A stretch of DNA of 64,000 nt from Smallanthus sonchifolius (Eukaryota; Streptophyta; Magnoliopsida; Asterales; Asteraceae), in assembly GCA_023525975.1 (NCBI GenBank), contig CM042020.1, forward strand, positions 11,486,001 through 11,550,000, written 5' to 3'. The notes below the pieces were generated by a model that saw only the letters and a program-made list of their open reading frames with translations, was not told the DNA's origin and searched no databases. Shown one piece after another: positions 42,759 to 53,504 of the stretch. Numbering within the stretch: position 1 is the first letter of the stretch; each line of letters opens with the position of its first letter. The translations under genes were made by a program, and so were the position numbers.

Positions 42759-43678
42759 GTGGAGAAAGCTGTAAAAAAACATAAAAAGATCTTATTCACG
42801 GGACATTCATCCGGAGGTGCAATAGCAAGTCTTGCCACACTGTGGATTCTTGATGAGTACACAAGAAAACGAAAAATTAGATTTCCAATTGGTTGTGTAA
42901 CTTTCGGATCGCCCCTAATAGGTGACGAGACCCTCACCCACTCGGTCCGGCGAAAGAGATGGGCGGGTCATTTTACCCATTTTGTCATGGAGTATGTCAT
43001 TGTTCCTCGTATGAGGCTAGCTCCAAAAACATCCGTTCAAGAACATCTACCCAATATCCTCAAGTTCTTCCAAGAAAAAGCCAAACCACATCATCACTCA
43101 AAAATCCCGTCACAATTTTCTTAAAATTTTCAAGTGTTTAAGTAAAATAAAACTACTCAAAGAACCATTGATCATGATCAGCTGGTAGATCGTATGCAAG
43201 CTGGAGAGTTTCTTGAAAATGTGTTGAGTAATGCACTAACAGTTGCAAGCCATGATGCACATGATCTCATGGAACCTACAAACTCTCTAATGGAGAAGTT
43301 ATCAGTTGACTTTGTAAAAGCCAGCCCTTATAGACCTTTCGGTGTTTACGTCTTCTGCACTCGAGATGATGATCTGGACCCATCTGCACCTAGACAACAG
43401 CTCGTCGTAGAAAACCCAAATGCTGTTCTACAGTTATTGTTTTATTTTTTGCAGTTACGCAACGAAGATCAAGACGTAGCTGAATTTGCTCTTAATAGAA
43501 GTTTCACTGAACATTTTAGTTATGAAGAAGAAGTGAACAAGAACGGACTGCAGTTGGAAAATCAGGTTAAAGTTCAAGACCTTCTAGACCTATGGACATC
43601 TCAGGGTACTACCTATGGACATCTCAGGGTACTACTGCTCATGTAGTTCGTACATGTAATAAATCGCTATATGAACTG
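42759..43678 (+). pseudogene. EDS1-like copy 1, exon 2
   Basis: This exon starts VEKAVKKHKKILFTGHSSGG; the Ser of GxSxG is codon 42807-42809. It is open to a TAA at 43122-43124, in a poorly conserved linker between the hydrolase part and FLENVLSNALTVASHDAHD. The good frame resumes by 43163 and runs to 43589. The 23-bp duplication then shifts it to a TAG at 43644-43646. Without the duplication the frame would reach the donor at 43679 in phase 0, which dates the duplication after the gene was functional in this part. Confidence 0.85.
43590..43635 (+). repeat. Exact 23-bp tandem duplication in exon 2
   Basis: The unit starting ctatggacatctcaggg and ending tactac occurs twice with no spacer (43590-43612, 43613-43635). 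The aligned segment of copy 2 has no such duplication. Because 23 is not a multiple of three it shifts the frame. Confidence 0.95.
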
Positions 43679-43923
43679 GTGAGTACTAATTTCGATCCAT
43701 TTAATGATGGATGTGCCAATTATATGATTACATTTTTTTTCTTTATCTAAATTAAACCGAAAAAGTTAGCAAATAAAAAAACGAGTCGTATAGGTTGAAA
43801 GTCATACAAAGTGTATTTAATATATAAACCCGATTAGGGGAATTGTTAGAAATAACAATTTTGGTTAAGTTCGCACCTAAGTCCGTAAACTTTATTTGTT
43901 AATGAATGCAAAATAAAGTGTAA

Positions 43924-44110
43924 GGGGCTGTTTGGTAGTCTCTTAATGATTCCATTAAGAGGCTTACCTCTGAATCGGTCAGAGGTAAGGGTGTTTGTTT
44001 CGCTAAAAGCTCACCTCTTAATGATTCATTTTACCTCTTAATGGTTCAGCTTTGAAACCATGCTTAACCATTCAGAGCTCTTAATGGTTCAAATTTTGTC
44101 AAACAGCCCC
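43924..44110. mobile_element. Tourist-type (PIF/Harbinger) MITE, 187 bp
   Basis: Terminal inverted repeats are ggggctgtttg...caaacagcccc. The target duplication is TAA on both sides (43921-43923 and 44111-44113), as expected for PIF/Harbinger. The interior is a loose palindrome of acctcttaatg and cattaagag words. It lies in intron 2 of EDS1-like copy 1. Confidence 0.88.
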
Positions 44111-44339
44111 TAAGGAATTATGTGTGAATATAGCAAAATTCGAAATATAAATTTTGTTTTTAACCGGTGAGATTCTCAGCGCTTTGCGGCAATTTTTTTT
44201 TAGTCACATAATTTCTTGAACCCATGACCTTCTCAAACCTTGGTGTACCTAGAGGATTTTCCTTTACACTGGGAATCCAGTATATACACAAAATATAAAA
44301 TAATGTTTGGAATAGTATAAATAAATGTTACAAACATTA

Positions 44340-45720
44340 AGCTGCGACTTACAAAGTTATGTTACGCTACGGTACCGCTTGGGGACCGGTAGCAGAAAAG
44401 TATCGACACAGAAACACATCGAAAGCAAAAAGAATAAAAATTAATATCGTTACCGATACCGATATTGTTTGGGCAGTGTCAGCTCGGTAAAAAATTAGAT
44501 GTATTACAAGATAAAAAAAAAGTTAACTTACAGTGGTTTAATCTAGGGGTGTGCAAAGTCGGTTATGGGTCGTTTTAGCCTCTTCCATAACCATAACCGC
44601 TTGGCCGGCTATGTCTTCTTCCATAACCATAACCATAACCATAACCGCTTTTCGGTTATGGGTCGGTTTCGGTTAATTTTGGTTAATTAACCACTTTCGT
44701 TCGGTAATCACGAATCACCTTTTTTTAGTAAAATACCTACGATTATGTTAGTAATATTATTATTTTCTAGTCATAAATTCATAATTAATGTATTAGTTAT
44801 CTATAAATTTCTTTGAAAATAGAGAGAAAAATTTGTCCATATATTTGTGTATATATATTTGTGCACCCTTAACCATAACCATATTGAATGGGAAAAATCA
44901 TTTATATTTTGTACATATATCTTATGCATAGGGTTGTACGTATCGGTTCGGTTAACGTTCGGTTATGGGACACCCTTAACCATAACCATAACCACTTGAT
45001 CGGTTAATCAAAGAACCTTAACCATAACCGTCGGTTAATTTCGGTTATCGGTTAATTCGGTTCGGTGGTGGTTCGGTTATCGGTTAATTTCGGTTAACGG
45101 TTAAAGTTTGCTCACCCCTAGTTTAATCACACAAAAAGTAAAGCTGTTATATACCCAAAAAGAATAACGGCACGTGTTTTACGTCGATCAAAAACAAAAA
45201 CAAAAAACAAATACCGATACCACTTCCGAAAATACCGATAACGATACCGATGTTGTTCAGTGGGTGTCGGTTCGATTCGTCACGGTACCGATACGTTACC
45301 TATACTCGGTATAGTTTACAATACAAAAAAGTTTGTTTATGATAATTTCATTACACTAAAGTTGTATGACGTAACCCAAAAAAATAAAGTCGTGTTTTAA
45401 ATCGATCGAAAACTATAAAAACGAATACTAATACCGGTACCGATGTTGTTTGCGCGGTCGGTATCGGTTCGGTTTTTCATGGTACCGAGACTCGGTATAG
45501 CTTACATAAACAAAATTACTCGATTTTCAATATAACCCCGTTTTAAAGAAAAAATTATATCTGAATGTCAAGAAATAAAAGCAAACACAACCGCGTATTC
45601 ACTTTCTTTTTAAAAATTAAAGAACGAAAGTTATAACAGAAAAATCAAATCAGTAAAAAAATAAATGGGTTATATACGTATATTATATATAGTATAAGGT
45701 GTGAAATTAAAAGTTTAAAA
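44340..45720. repeat. Dispersed repeat family R, copy 3, split by a hAT element
   Basis: The right part (45129-45720) has the ordered words of copies 1 and 2 (cacgtgttttacgtcgatc, ctcggtatagcttac, gaatgtcaag, gtatattatatatagt). The left part (44340-44543) has ggtaccgcttgg...gataccgatattg. The hAT insert at 44544-45120 splits it. It lies in intron 2 of EDS1-like copy 1. Confidence 0.6.
44544..45120. mobile_element. Non-autonomous hAT element, 577 bp
   Basis: The terminal inverted repeats taggggtgtgcaaa and tttgctcaccccta are flanked by the exact 8-bp duplication gtttaatc (44536-44543 and 45121-45128). The interior is built of ataacc and ggttat words, giving many possible hairpins. No transposase is present. 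Confidence 0.9.
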
Positions 45721-45877
45721 TAAAATTTAAAAAAAACAAATTTGATGGGCTTAAACTTTAAATGTTCAATCAGTAAGAATAAGCCTACACATGTAAATGT
45801 AGTATTAGTAATTTATTAGTGTTAATGTGGTACTAGCTGGTTCTTGAACTGAACTATATATATTCATGTTCTTATAG

Positions 45878-46541
45878 AATGCAAGTGCCAAATGGTGTCT
45901 ATTAGCGGCAGAAGAGGCCGAAAAGAGGAAGAAAGAAAACAAGGATAAGATTATAGAAGACATGAGACCAAACAAAACGGAACCAACAAGAAAGAATGTT
46001 AGTAGAAATCCGCAATTACAAAGTAAAACATGGTGATGGAAACATTGATTACTATGAAGTTTTCAAGCTTCAAACTGAGCAAGCCGATTTTGAAGCAAAC
46101 GTGAACCGTTTAGAACAAGCTAAGATATGGGATGTAGTTATTGAAATGGTGATGCGTAAGGATTTGCCTGATGAATTTGAGGTGTCGAGTGAGTTGGTTG
46201 ATTTAGCGACCCGATTTAGAAGACTTTACGAGCCGTTGGATATTGGAAACTATTACCGACACTCGAAAGGTGACGACACGGGAGACACGTATATGACTAA
46301 GAGACCAAAGAGGTATAAGTTTACGCAGAGATGGTATGAGCATGCAAATGTGACGGGCTTTGAGTTGGTTTGTGAGAGTAATTTTGTTGCAGAGGTCGAG
46401 GAACTTATGACGAAGACGACGATTGAAGAGGTAAAGAAGGACTTGGAGAGGATAGTAAATAAAGTTGAGAAGTGGAAATCTGATGAGAAAATAGTAAATG
46501 AAGATGTGTATTGGGGAGAATCTGTTTTGTCCAGGTTGTAA
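45878..46541 (+). pseudogene. EDS1-like copy 1, exon 3 (EP domain)
   Basis: The acceptor is cttatag at 45877. The exon begins in frame with NASAKWCLLAAEEAEKRKKE. A deletion near 45990, relative to copy 2, puts this frame into TGA 46034-46036, while the true EP-domain frame is readable from 45996 to the TAA at 46541. That part contains YKVKHGDGN, FEANVNRLEQAKIWDVVIE, DLPDEFEVSS, EPLDIGNYYRHSKGDDTG and KRYKFTQRWYEHANVTGFE. The acceptor and donor positions match copy 2. Confidence 0.85.
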
Positions 46542-46628
46542 GAAAACTAACTAGATTTGATCGGCATGGCCATCAAGGCTAATCGGTTGACAATGAAATT
46601 ATGTATGAAGACATGCTGCATTAATAAA

Positions 46629-46735
46629 GTTTTGATTGATATTGTGTGTGATTTGGTTAAAATTTGTAATAAGTTTGATTGTTGATTGATATTGTGTGTG
46701 ATTTGGTTAAAATTTGTAATAAGTTTGATTGATCG
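46629..46735 (+). repeat. 52-bp tandem duplication 3' of EDS1-like copy 1
   Basis: The stretch ttgattgatattgtgtgtg through aataagtttgattg occurs twice in a row. One related copy (ttgatgttgcgtatgatttggttaaaa) lies at 63834 behind copy 2, so the sequence belongs to the shared 3' flank. Confidence 0.85.
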
Positions 46736-48160
46736 CGGTGTCAATGCCAATAAAAAATATATTTAAAATCTTGTTCTTATCTACCTTAGACTGTAGTATA
46801 ACGAGTAGGGTTGTTGAATACACAGGGAATTCATGAAAAATGTTAATTATGAAAACACTAAATAACCTACATGATTAAAAGTAAACTTGATTTTGTGAAG
46901 TGATTGATTGTGAACTTGATTACAAGAACAAACGGAAGTGCTTAGGGTTTTTAAAACAATTAGAGAAAAAAAGGACCATTCCCGGGTTTCAGGTTATAAA
47001 ACACGACATGTAACTAGATAATATCAAATTGGAATCCACATAGGCATGGATCGCTTAAATGACTCGACAGATAAATATTTGCAAGACTAAAGAACTGGAA
47101 TGTGTTGATTGACGATACGAAACCGACTAATGACACACTCGAACAATTACCAAACCACAATTACAAGATTTATTTGTCCTTTTGAAACTTTTATTAAATC
47201 TAAAGTTGATCAGAAGTGCTATTAAATAACATAAGCTCATGGTAATCATGTGCAATCGTAGTTATAATTTATAATGTATGTGCACCCACCTTCTCTATGG
47301 ATCAACCACATGTTCGAAAATATTTATAATATGCACACCATTTGACCTACATCGTAACTTGACTTCTTTTTTACTTGCCTTTAGGTAAGTGCAGATGGTA
47401 ACAGTTAGAATACGTATATTTTGGTACAGAACGGGCAAGCTAAGATGTGTACGCGATGAACCACTTGAGGTAATTTTCTTTTTGTCTATGTAATTAGCTT
47501 CTTGACTTTAGTGATGCTCATAATTAAATGTTTTAATTTCTTTAAAATGATTTTGTGTTATGAGCCAATTTGTGTTATGTTTTAACAAAGGTCGTGTAAA
47601 AATAATGTTGAATGGATCAAAGGTCTTACTATTACTTCCCGATGAACTACCATTTCCCAAATAAATTCTAAAAATGATAACTCTATTCAAATTTCAGGTG
47701 ATTAGCACTTTGATCAGATGCTCCTGAATTAACTGAGTTGTCCCGGTTTATTACTTTGTAGTCAAAACGAGTCAATTTGTCAAGCGAGAAGCCCTAATTA
47801 TGGAAGATTTATATCTTTCAGCAGGTAAAGAATCATGTTTTATTTTCTAAAATGTTGGTGTTAATAACTCTATTTGTTAACTGTGGACAGGTAAACATGT
47901 TAAAAATGTCATGGTGTAGTGAATTAGTGGTATTGATGTTAGCTGATATATGCCATAGACATCATTTCTATTTGAAGATCAAACTGAGTTAGATATGTGA
48001 TAGGGAGGAGAATAATTCTGAGTGAAGTAGATTAAAGCATGTGAAATGTTAGAAAGTTTTATCCCTTTGTTTACTTCCTGTTTTAATCCCAGATGATAAT
48101 TGAGAGCTCAAAGTGTGTTTTCTTTAGTGATGTTTTATCGTCTTTAATGTGCTTCCAGAA
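46736..48160. other. AT-rich region without recognised genes
   Basis: No protein domain was recognised. Exon-like islands bounded by tttag and gtaag/gtaaa words (near 47385 and 47760-47825) could be more of the captured CID-type gene that follows, but this could not be shown. Confidence 0.35.
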
Positions 48161-48803
48161 TGTGCAAGGAATGCATCGACTCTTGATGGATCTATGCTCT
48201 CGGGTACTACTCCGTTAGGATTCTGCCTTCAAAAACCGCGATTGCATCAGTAACCTTTTTACCCCGGGTAACACTTATTTCTTTTTCAATTTTGAAGATT
48301 TTAACTTTTGTTGACCTCGGTAAACTTTGAAATGTACATGTGTGCTTAGAGGTGCCAATATCTCCCCCGTTAACTTATGAATGGCTCAAGATTTTGATAT
48401 TTGGGTTGTGTTTAATTTAAAACGGGTCAAATGGGTCCAATAAAAAATTACAAAAAGGTGAACGGGTCAAGTAAGTCCAACGGGTTGCAAGTTGCCAAGG
48501 TCTATTTTTAATGGATACAATCTACTAAATTGTTATATTAAAAAATATTGGTTAGCATCGTAATAGTATTGGTTTGGTAATCATAATTAATGCAATAACT
48601 ATTGTAAAAAATTTAGAAAATGGACAAAAGATTGTTTGTAGCTGAACTCAACCTAAAACCACATCGACCCATTACCTAACACACCCATCTTGTCACCTGT
48701 ATTTCTTTTTTTTTTTATTAACTTCTAAAATTCATGTTTTGTAGTATGAAGATGAGAGGGAAATGTGTGCAAGAACCATCTATTGCACTAACATTGATAA
48801 GAA
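48161..48803 (+). pseudogene. Captured fragment of a CID-type RRM (PABP-interacting) gene
   Basis: Two exon-like pieces keep their introns. The first reads ECARNASTLDGSMLSG, then after a 1-nt shift YYSVRILPSKTAIASVTFLP; the second (about 48745-48803) reads YEDEREMCARTIYCTNIDKK before a gtaatt donor. The order and wording match the linker between RRM1 and RRM2 of plant CID8-13-type proteins that bind poly(A)-binding protein. Retained introns mean a DNA-level capture, as Helitrons do; a Helitron 3' end in the same orientation lies at 49088. It cannot encode a functional protein. Confidence 0.7.
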
Positions 48804-49055
48804 GGTAATTTTATTTTATGTTATATGTTTTCTCTATGCATTTGGGTGAAAACTAACAATGGATAACGGTGAAGTGGTGTTTAGGTGTGACACCGGTTTT
48901 TGGACATTGAAATACCTGACCAGCAGATGATTTTTTTGTTGTTACATTGTTTAAATGCCTTAATCAGTTTTCATTTCATTATATCGAAATACCTGACCAT
49001 CGAATTAGTAAACTTTTTTTGTGTGAACATTTTGGTTAAGTTTTGATTTTATTAT
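48804..49055. other. Spacer before the Helitron end
   Basis: AT-rich. It contains two related words cgaaatacctgacca(t/g) and ttgaaatacctgaccagc, a small internal duplication. No gene is seen. Confidence 0.35.
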
Positions 49056-49092
49056 TTTGAAAAAATCGTACTGGGACGGGTATAAAACTAGT
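49056..49092 (+). other. Helitron 3' terminus, plus strand
   Basis: ctgggacgggtataaaactag ends in CTAG at 49088-49091 followed by T. The wording matches the other two Helitron ends in the window (49472, 57751). The left arm of the hairpin is degraded. Confidence 0.6.
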
Positions 49093-49470
49093 TTTGCTAG
49101 TCATTGGTTGGGTGAGATCCGGTTGATCTGAGCACTTTTTTTCCAAATTTATTAGAATTTAATGCTAGAAAAAAGAAAGATAGAAATCAATATTACACAC
49201 AATAGTTGGTAGTTAAAATTATAAATAGAAGAGACAAAAATAATAATAAAAAAAAATATAAAGATAGAGATAAGGAATGAGATGTGAGAGATTTTTAAAG
49301 ATAAACAAAATTAAGAGAACAATTTAGGAAGTAGTGATTTTTAGTTAAATTATAGGGATGATGATTGAAACACAGTGTAAATGATGTAATAACATAAAAC
49401 ACCCGAATAATATTGAGAAATTGTGAATTTCCACCTAAAAGGGTAAAAGACCAAACTGAAATCATATATA

Positions 49471-49500
49471 ACTAGTTGAATACCCGTCCCAGTCCGGGTT
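49471..49500 (-). other. Helitron 3' terminus, minus strand
   Basis: On the minus strand a hairpin with arms ACCCG and CGGGT is followed about 10 nt later by CTAG and T. The hairpin stem is perfect. The end faces the + strand Helitron end at 49092, 380 bp away. Gene fragments upstream on the minus strand (50250-51403) fit as cargo. Confidence 0.7.
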
Positions 49501-50249
49501 TTCGAAAATAATAACAAATAAACTTCACAAACATGTTCACCAAAAGTAACAAAAACATTTAACATTAACAATTTTAAAAAGGAAACCATGCACTACATCG
49601 CAAATCTCTTAGGCTTCTGCAAATGCAGATGCGGGATGTGGTGCCCTTCTGTTGGTTGCGGTCTATGACATTTAAAAGAGAAATCATCCTTTGGTCTTTC
49701 AGATAAAGGGGCATTTGATTGCAGCTTACTTTATTATGTTATTTGAACAAAATATTTCAATTGATAAGTTACCTTTGGGCGTCTTTCAGTATGCTTGGTG
49801 TGCCTTCAAACAGACTTGACAAGCTTTCAGGAGCAACAAACTACAGAGCAATTCGATTGAGGATAAGTAAGTTCATCTTTAAGCCATTGCTTTAAGAGAA
49901 ACTTGTGGGTTGGAGTCATAGCAATATAAAGATAAACAAATTTTTATAGAATAGGTTCAGGTCAGAGCGGGACGATTTAAAAAATGACATTTTTGTTCGG
50001 GTCAAAACAGGCCGATTTAAAAAATGACATTTTGGTTTGAGTCAGGACGAGTTCAGGTTCTAAAGACCTATGTCATGAATAATTGCAAAGTCTTATTTAT
50101 TTTACAATCATTCCCTTGCAATTTAGAAACTACAACATATCATATGCAGTACCCAAACTTGAAAAGTGCAGACAAATCCTAATTCCATCTAGATATGCAA
50201 GTGTTCTAGGGATTAAACTAATCAAAACCAAATACTAATAATGAACAGC
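49501..50249. other. Spacer inside the probable minus-strand Helitron
   Basis: No protein domain was recognised. A roughly 40-bp word (gacatttttg(t/g)tcgggtcaaaacagg-like) is repeated near 49950-50050. Confidence 0.35.
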
Positions 50250-50600
50250 CAAAAAACGGCCCCTAAAGATGGAACTGAAATGAAAGAGATAAAAACGGAC
50301 GTCGCAGACACTGATGTCAACGGGGATAATATAACCGGCTTTATCAGCAGTCATTGTTTTGTAATTCTTACGAAAATCCATAATTTCTACTCCCTTCCCT
50401 ACTTCCATGCTTCCGGCGCCAACTTAATTACTCGGGTCACTGTACAAACACAAACACACACACACACACACATTACACCGAAGTTCGTGTAAAAACTTTG
50501 ATTTAAAGAATAAATTGTGTACCTTTTTTTGGCATTGCCACCAGGTTTAGGAGGAGCCATGGCTTTGACTGCAAGAGGTCTGGGATTGCAGAGAACACAA
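50250..50600 (-). pseudogene. Captured fragment of plastid ribosomal protein L11
   Basis: On the minus strand the first piece (about 50600-50530) reads NPRPLAVKAMAPPKPGGNAKK and then a splice donor. The second (about 50440-50280) reads VTRVIKLAPEA, a broken stretch, then EIMDFRKNYKTMTADKAGY and IIPVDISV. This matches the end of the transit peptide and the N-terminal domain of chloroplast L11, with about 16 residues missing around the Pro-rich loop, a stop and a frameshift. The intron is short and holds a (CA)n run (50453-50471). It is a gene fragment, not a gene. Confidence 0.72.
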
Positions 50601-51166
50601 AGAATTAAACCTAAGCAAATGGTGATTTAGTTCCCAACAGAGAAACAACATACGTGATGCAAAGTAGAAAACAATCTGCTTAAGGACGAGATCTCTCATT
50701 GCCACATTGCGGGCACTGATAAAAAAAGGAACACTAATGAGACTAACAGCTTTTACAACTGCCTTCCGAACGCCCATTTTGTAGCTGAAAAAAAGAGGCT
50801 GCTGTCAACATAAAGACAAAAATCAATAAAAGTAAACCTTCTGAGCAGATGGCACAACATTAAATATTTGGACTTCAACTTTAGGCTCCTTGCCTCTGAC
50901 TGCAAAGACCGCCTGGGTGTTATGACCACCAACATGTTTTAAATCAAAAGCACTCTTATCGTCATTAAACAAGCAGTATCTATAAATCTTTTTTTCCATT
51001 TTACACCAATAAAAGAACTGCAATGAAATGTCATAATAATAAGTGAAGAATGACAATTATTTAAATCTTTATGTATTTGTCTAAATGTATAATTAGCTTA
51101 GCATGATAATATTTCAAAATAATTCACAACATTGAAACAAAATGAAAACTTGAGTGGTTTTACAAC
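50601..51166 (-). pseudogene. Exon-like fragments of unknown origin
   Basis: The minus-strand frame 51056-50823 contains FDLKHVGGHNTQAVFAVRGK and VEVQIFNVVPSAQK, which look like conserved protein but were not assigned to a family. The frame 50777-50547 (MGVRKAVVKAVSLIS) is also unassigned. They lie between the L11 fragment and the next fragment, in the same orientation. Confidence 0.35.
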
Positions 51167-51403
51167 TTACTCAAGATGAGGAGGAAATGGGTACTCCACC
51201 CCAAGTGCTTTAGCAGTAGGTTCGAGTGTCGGAAAAGATTTCATCATGGATTCCTGCTTCAAATCTATGGCTGCAGTAACATCATCCCTTGATGACACGA
51301 CATCGTTCCGAGCCGCAGGATTATTTTGTTGAGATCTAGTATGTGGTGGTGTGGTAGCTCTCTCTACTACCAAAACCTTACAAAGAAACCTTGACTTGAA
51401 CAA
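51167..51403 (-). pseudogene. Captured fragment resembling U11/U12-65K snRNP protein
   Basis: The frame reads SRFLCKVLVVERATTPP, a low-complexity linker, then LGVEYPFPPHLE at the end, before a ctt-ac boundary that may be a splice site. The start looks like the end of an RRM (RFLGKVLVVERA type). The PFPPHLE motif matches the region after RRM1 of the plant minor-spliceosome 65-kDa protein. The match is from memory of the family, so the assignment is moderate. Confidence 0.5.
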
Positions 51404-53099
51404 AATATCAAGAAACTAAAATCATAAAACATACATATAAACGTGTATTAAAAATTCATTAGCTTGCTATGATGAATTACCGGGTTAATTGGCGTTATGC
51501 TTGAGTTGCCAAACCTTCATTACTAAAATCAACAAAATCACAGTTCCTCATCCTGCAGTGATAGAACTTAAGCCAATATTGAACTATATAAAATTTTAAT
51601 CGTATTGTAACACACTAATTATTTACAAAAGAATCTAAATTTGAATAAACAACTACATGTTTTAACCCGTTTCAGCCTGTACCAAAGAATCTGTTCGTTT
51701 CAGCCTATAGCAAACAACCAGAGATAAACCGCACTGCTTGATCCATCTACATCACGGTCACGAAATTTTCATGCAAAACTTCCCACATAACTGGATTGGA
51801 ACCTTGTTTGATCATTTGGAAGCTTGTATGCTGCAGATAAATAATAGTCAAAGGAAAGCACTGTGTCACTATTCAAAAAACAACTTAATTATTCCTAATT
51901 AATACACCAATGTCTAGCTAAATTATCCTTAGATAAACCAAACTCATGATGACTTGTACTATAAACAAAATGAAAATATTAAATTAACATGAAGCATGAT
52001 TTTGCACTTAGCATTTATATACCTGCATCAAATCTAAATTCATGTGAAGTGATATAAGATCTAGTATACAAGCTTTTAGTAAGCCCTAGTTTTGTTCATT
52101 GATTTGAGACCTGTATAAGCACAAAATAAGGTAATCGATTAGGAACTTTAAAGATAATCATGTTAGTTAAATCTGGATTTTTAGTAGTGTCAATTCACTT
52201 TATTACCTGAGCGGGAGAAACAATTTCCACACGAACTGCAAACTCACATTTCAAGACCTGGATATAAAGAGGAAAACTTTTCTGTCAATATAACAATGAA
52301 TGATAAGGGTGCTTAGTTCATCTGATGATTATGTATTTTAAAAGCTGGTATAGACATCAGATATGCACATAGCAAAGGTAAAAAAACTTAAAATCAGAAA
52401 AGCAAATACAATAAACTTCTGTACAAGTCATGGATACTACCTACTTGTCTCCAGTTCAACTCTCGAGACTAGGTTGTGGATTCGGTTCCAAATTTTCTGA
52501 CCTAACTCTCTACAGGCGGCGATGATGATAGGCGATGATTCCTAAAATTCTAATTCATCAATATTGCCACAACACTCAATTGAATTCTTATGAAATTAAA
52601 AGGTTTAGGGTTACCTTTACTTCAATTTGTTGTCTTCTAACCACCTGCAAGTACCATCACTTTCACCCAATTCTTCCTTTCATTTTCTTTCAATCACAGA
52701 TTAGCTTTGGAACAGAGTAGATGAGAAGTGGTTGTCGGTGGTGGATTAGGGCCGAAGAAGGCAGTGATCGTCCTGGTTGACGTTACGAGAAGAAATTTGG
52801 AAGAAGGCGTTGAACGTCATGCTTGGAGACGGATTTGATCTGGATATTGAATTGAGAGAAAGAAGGATTCAGGGATCTAAAACACACCGATATCTGTAAT
52901 AGTAATAGGGCGGGAGTGGGGTTAGTAAACTGCAAATCAGTTTTAGGCCGGAAGCGTAATCTGCAAGTTATGTCTATTTTAAACGGACGGTTAACTCTTC
53001 TCGATCTATATATTAATAATATCAACAAAAGGTACATACTACTCCAACAAAAAATAACGCGTTTTGAATAGGTGTCCAAGATTGCCGTGCAATTTCCTA
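51404..53099. other. Region without recognised genes; possible Helitron 5' end
   Basis: No coding domain was recognised. TCTATATATTAATAATATC at about 53005 resembles a Helitron 5' end on the + strand, but no matching 3' end could be paired with it. Short frames here (for example 53109-52783 on the minus strand) lack recognisable motifs. Confidence 0.3.
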
Positions 53100-53281
53100 A
53101 TAAAAACAAAGTGTAAAAGTTGAATTTACTCGTCGTTTGGAGTGAGTGGTCATGGAGACTTCAGTGAATTCTACATGAAAAGTAAACGAGCAATGGAAGC
53201 TTAACCTATCAAATTAGTAACCCATTAAAGAAATAAGAAGGCAAAACACTAAAAAAAATGAACATCTATAAATTTGGACAT
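53100..53281. repeat. Direct repeat, left copy
   Basis: This is similar, about three quarters identical by eye, to 56210-56371. Shared words are ctacatgaaaag, cctatca, acccatt, and the end ctataaattt(g/a)g(a/g)catgtt. The pair flanks the 3-kb block that holds tandem arrays and a Tat-like LTR. Confidence 0.6.
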
Positions 53282-53504
53282 GTTAGAGCATTCTCATCCC
53301 GTTCTTTATATTCCATATATTTATCCTTATAATTACACTAAAAAACACTACTTTTTCTACCTTTTATCTCTACTTTTCTCTCTTTTTATCCTTATCCTTA
53401 TAATTATACTAAAAACCACTACTTCTATCCTTATATTTACAAAAACCTTATATTTTTCTCTCTCCTCCACTTACAACCACTCCATAAAATATACAAAACT
53501 CACT

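Larger units (their letters stand above)
40854..46541 (+). pseudogene. EDS1-like: EDS1-like lipase-like immune regulator, disrupted copy 1
   Basis: Three exons (40854-41237, 42759-43678, 45878-46541) with GT-AG, phase-0 introns resemble the three-exon plan of EDS1. Known EDS1 is a nucleocytoplasmic lipase-like protein that pairs with PAD4 or SAG101 downstream of TIR-NLR receptors. Seen here: an N-terminal hydrolase part with ILFTGHSSGGAIASLATLW (GxSxG) and CVTFGSPLIGD, and an EP domain with FEANVNRLEQAKIWD, DLPDEFEV and ATRFRR...EPLDIGNYYRH. Disruptions: a TAA at 43122-43124 with the frame lost until about 43160; a 23-bp tandem duplication at 43590-43635; and a frame loss in exon 3 near 45990 with TGA at 46034. 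Introns are swollen by mobile DNA. EDS1 assignment is strong; loss of function is inferred. Confidence 0.85.

Noticed and set aside
43109..43162. A 54-nt GT-AG intron that would bypass the stop in exon 2 of EDS1-like copy 1
   Set aside because: The frame would fit (phase 2), but 54 nt is below the usual minimum for plant introns, and copy 2 has coding sequence at the same place without an intron.
53005..53030. Helitron 5' end on the plus strand
   Set aside because: TCTATATATTAATAATATC resembles such ends, but no 3' end could be paired with it and AT-rich words of this kind are common here; kept only as a remark.
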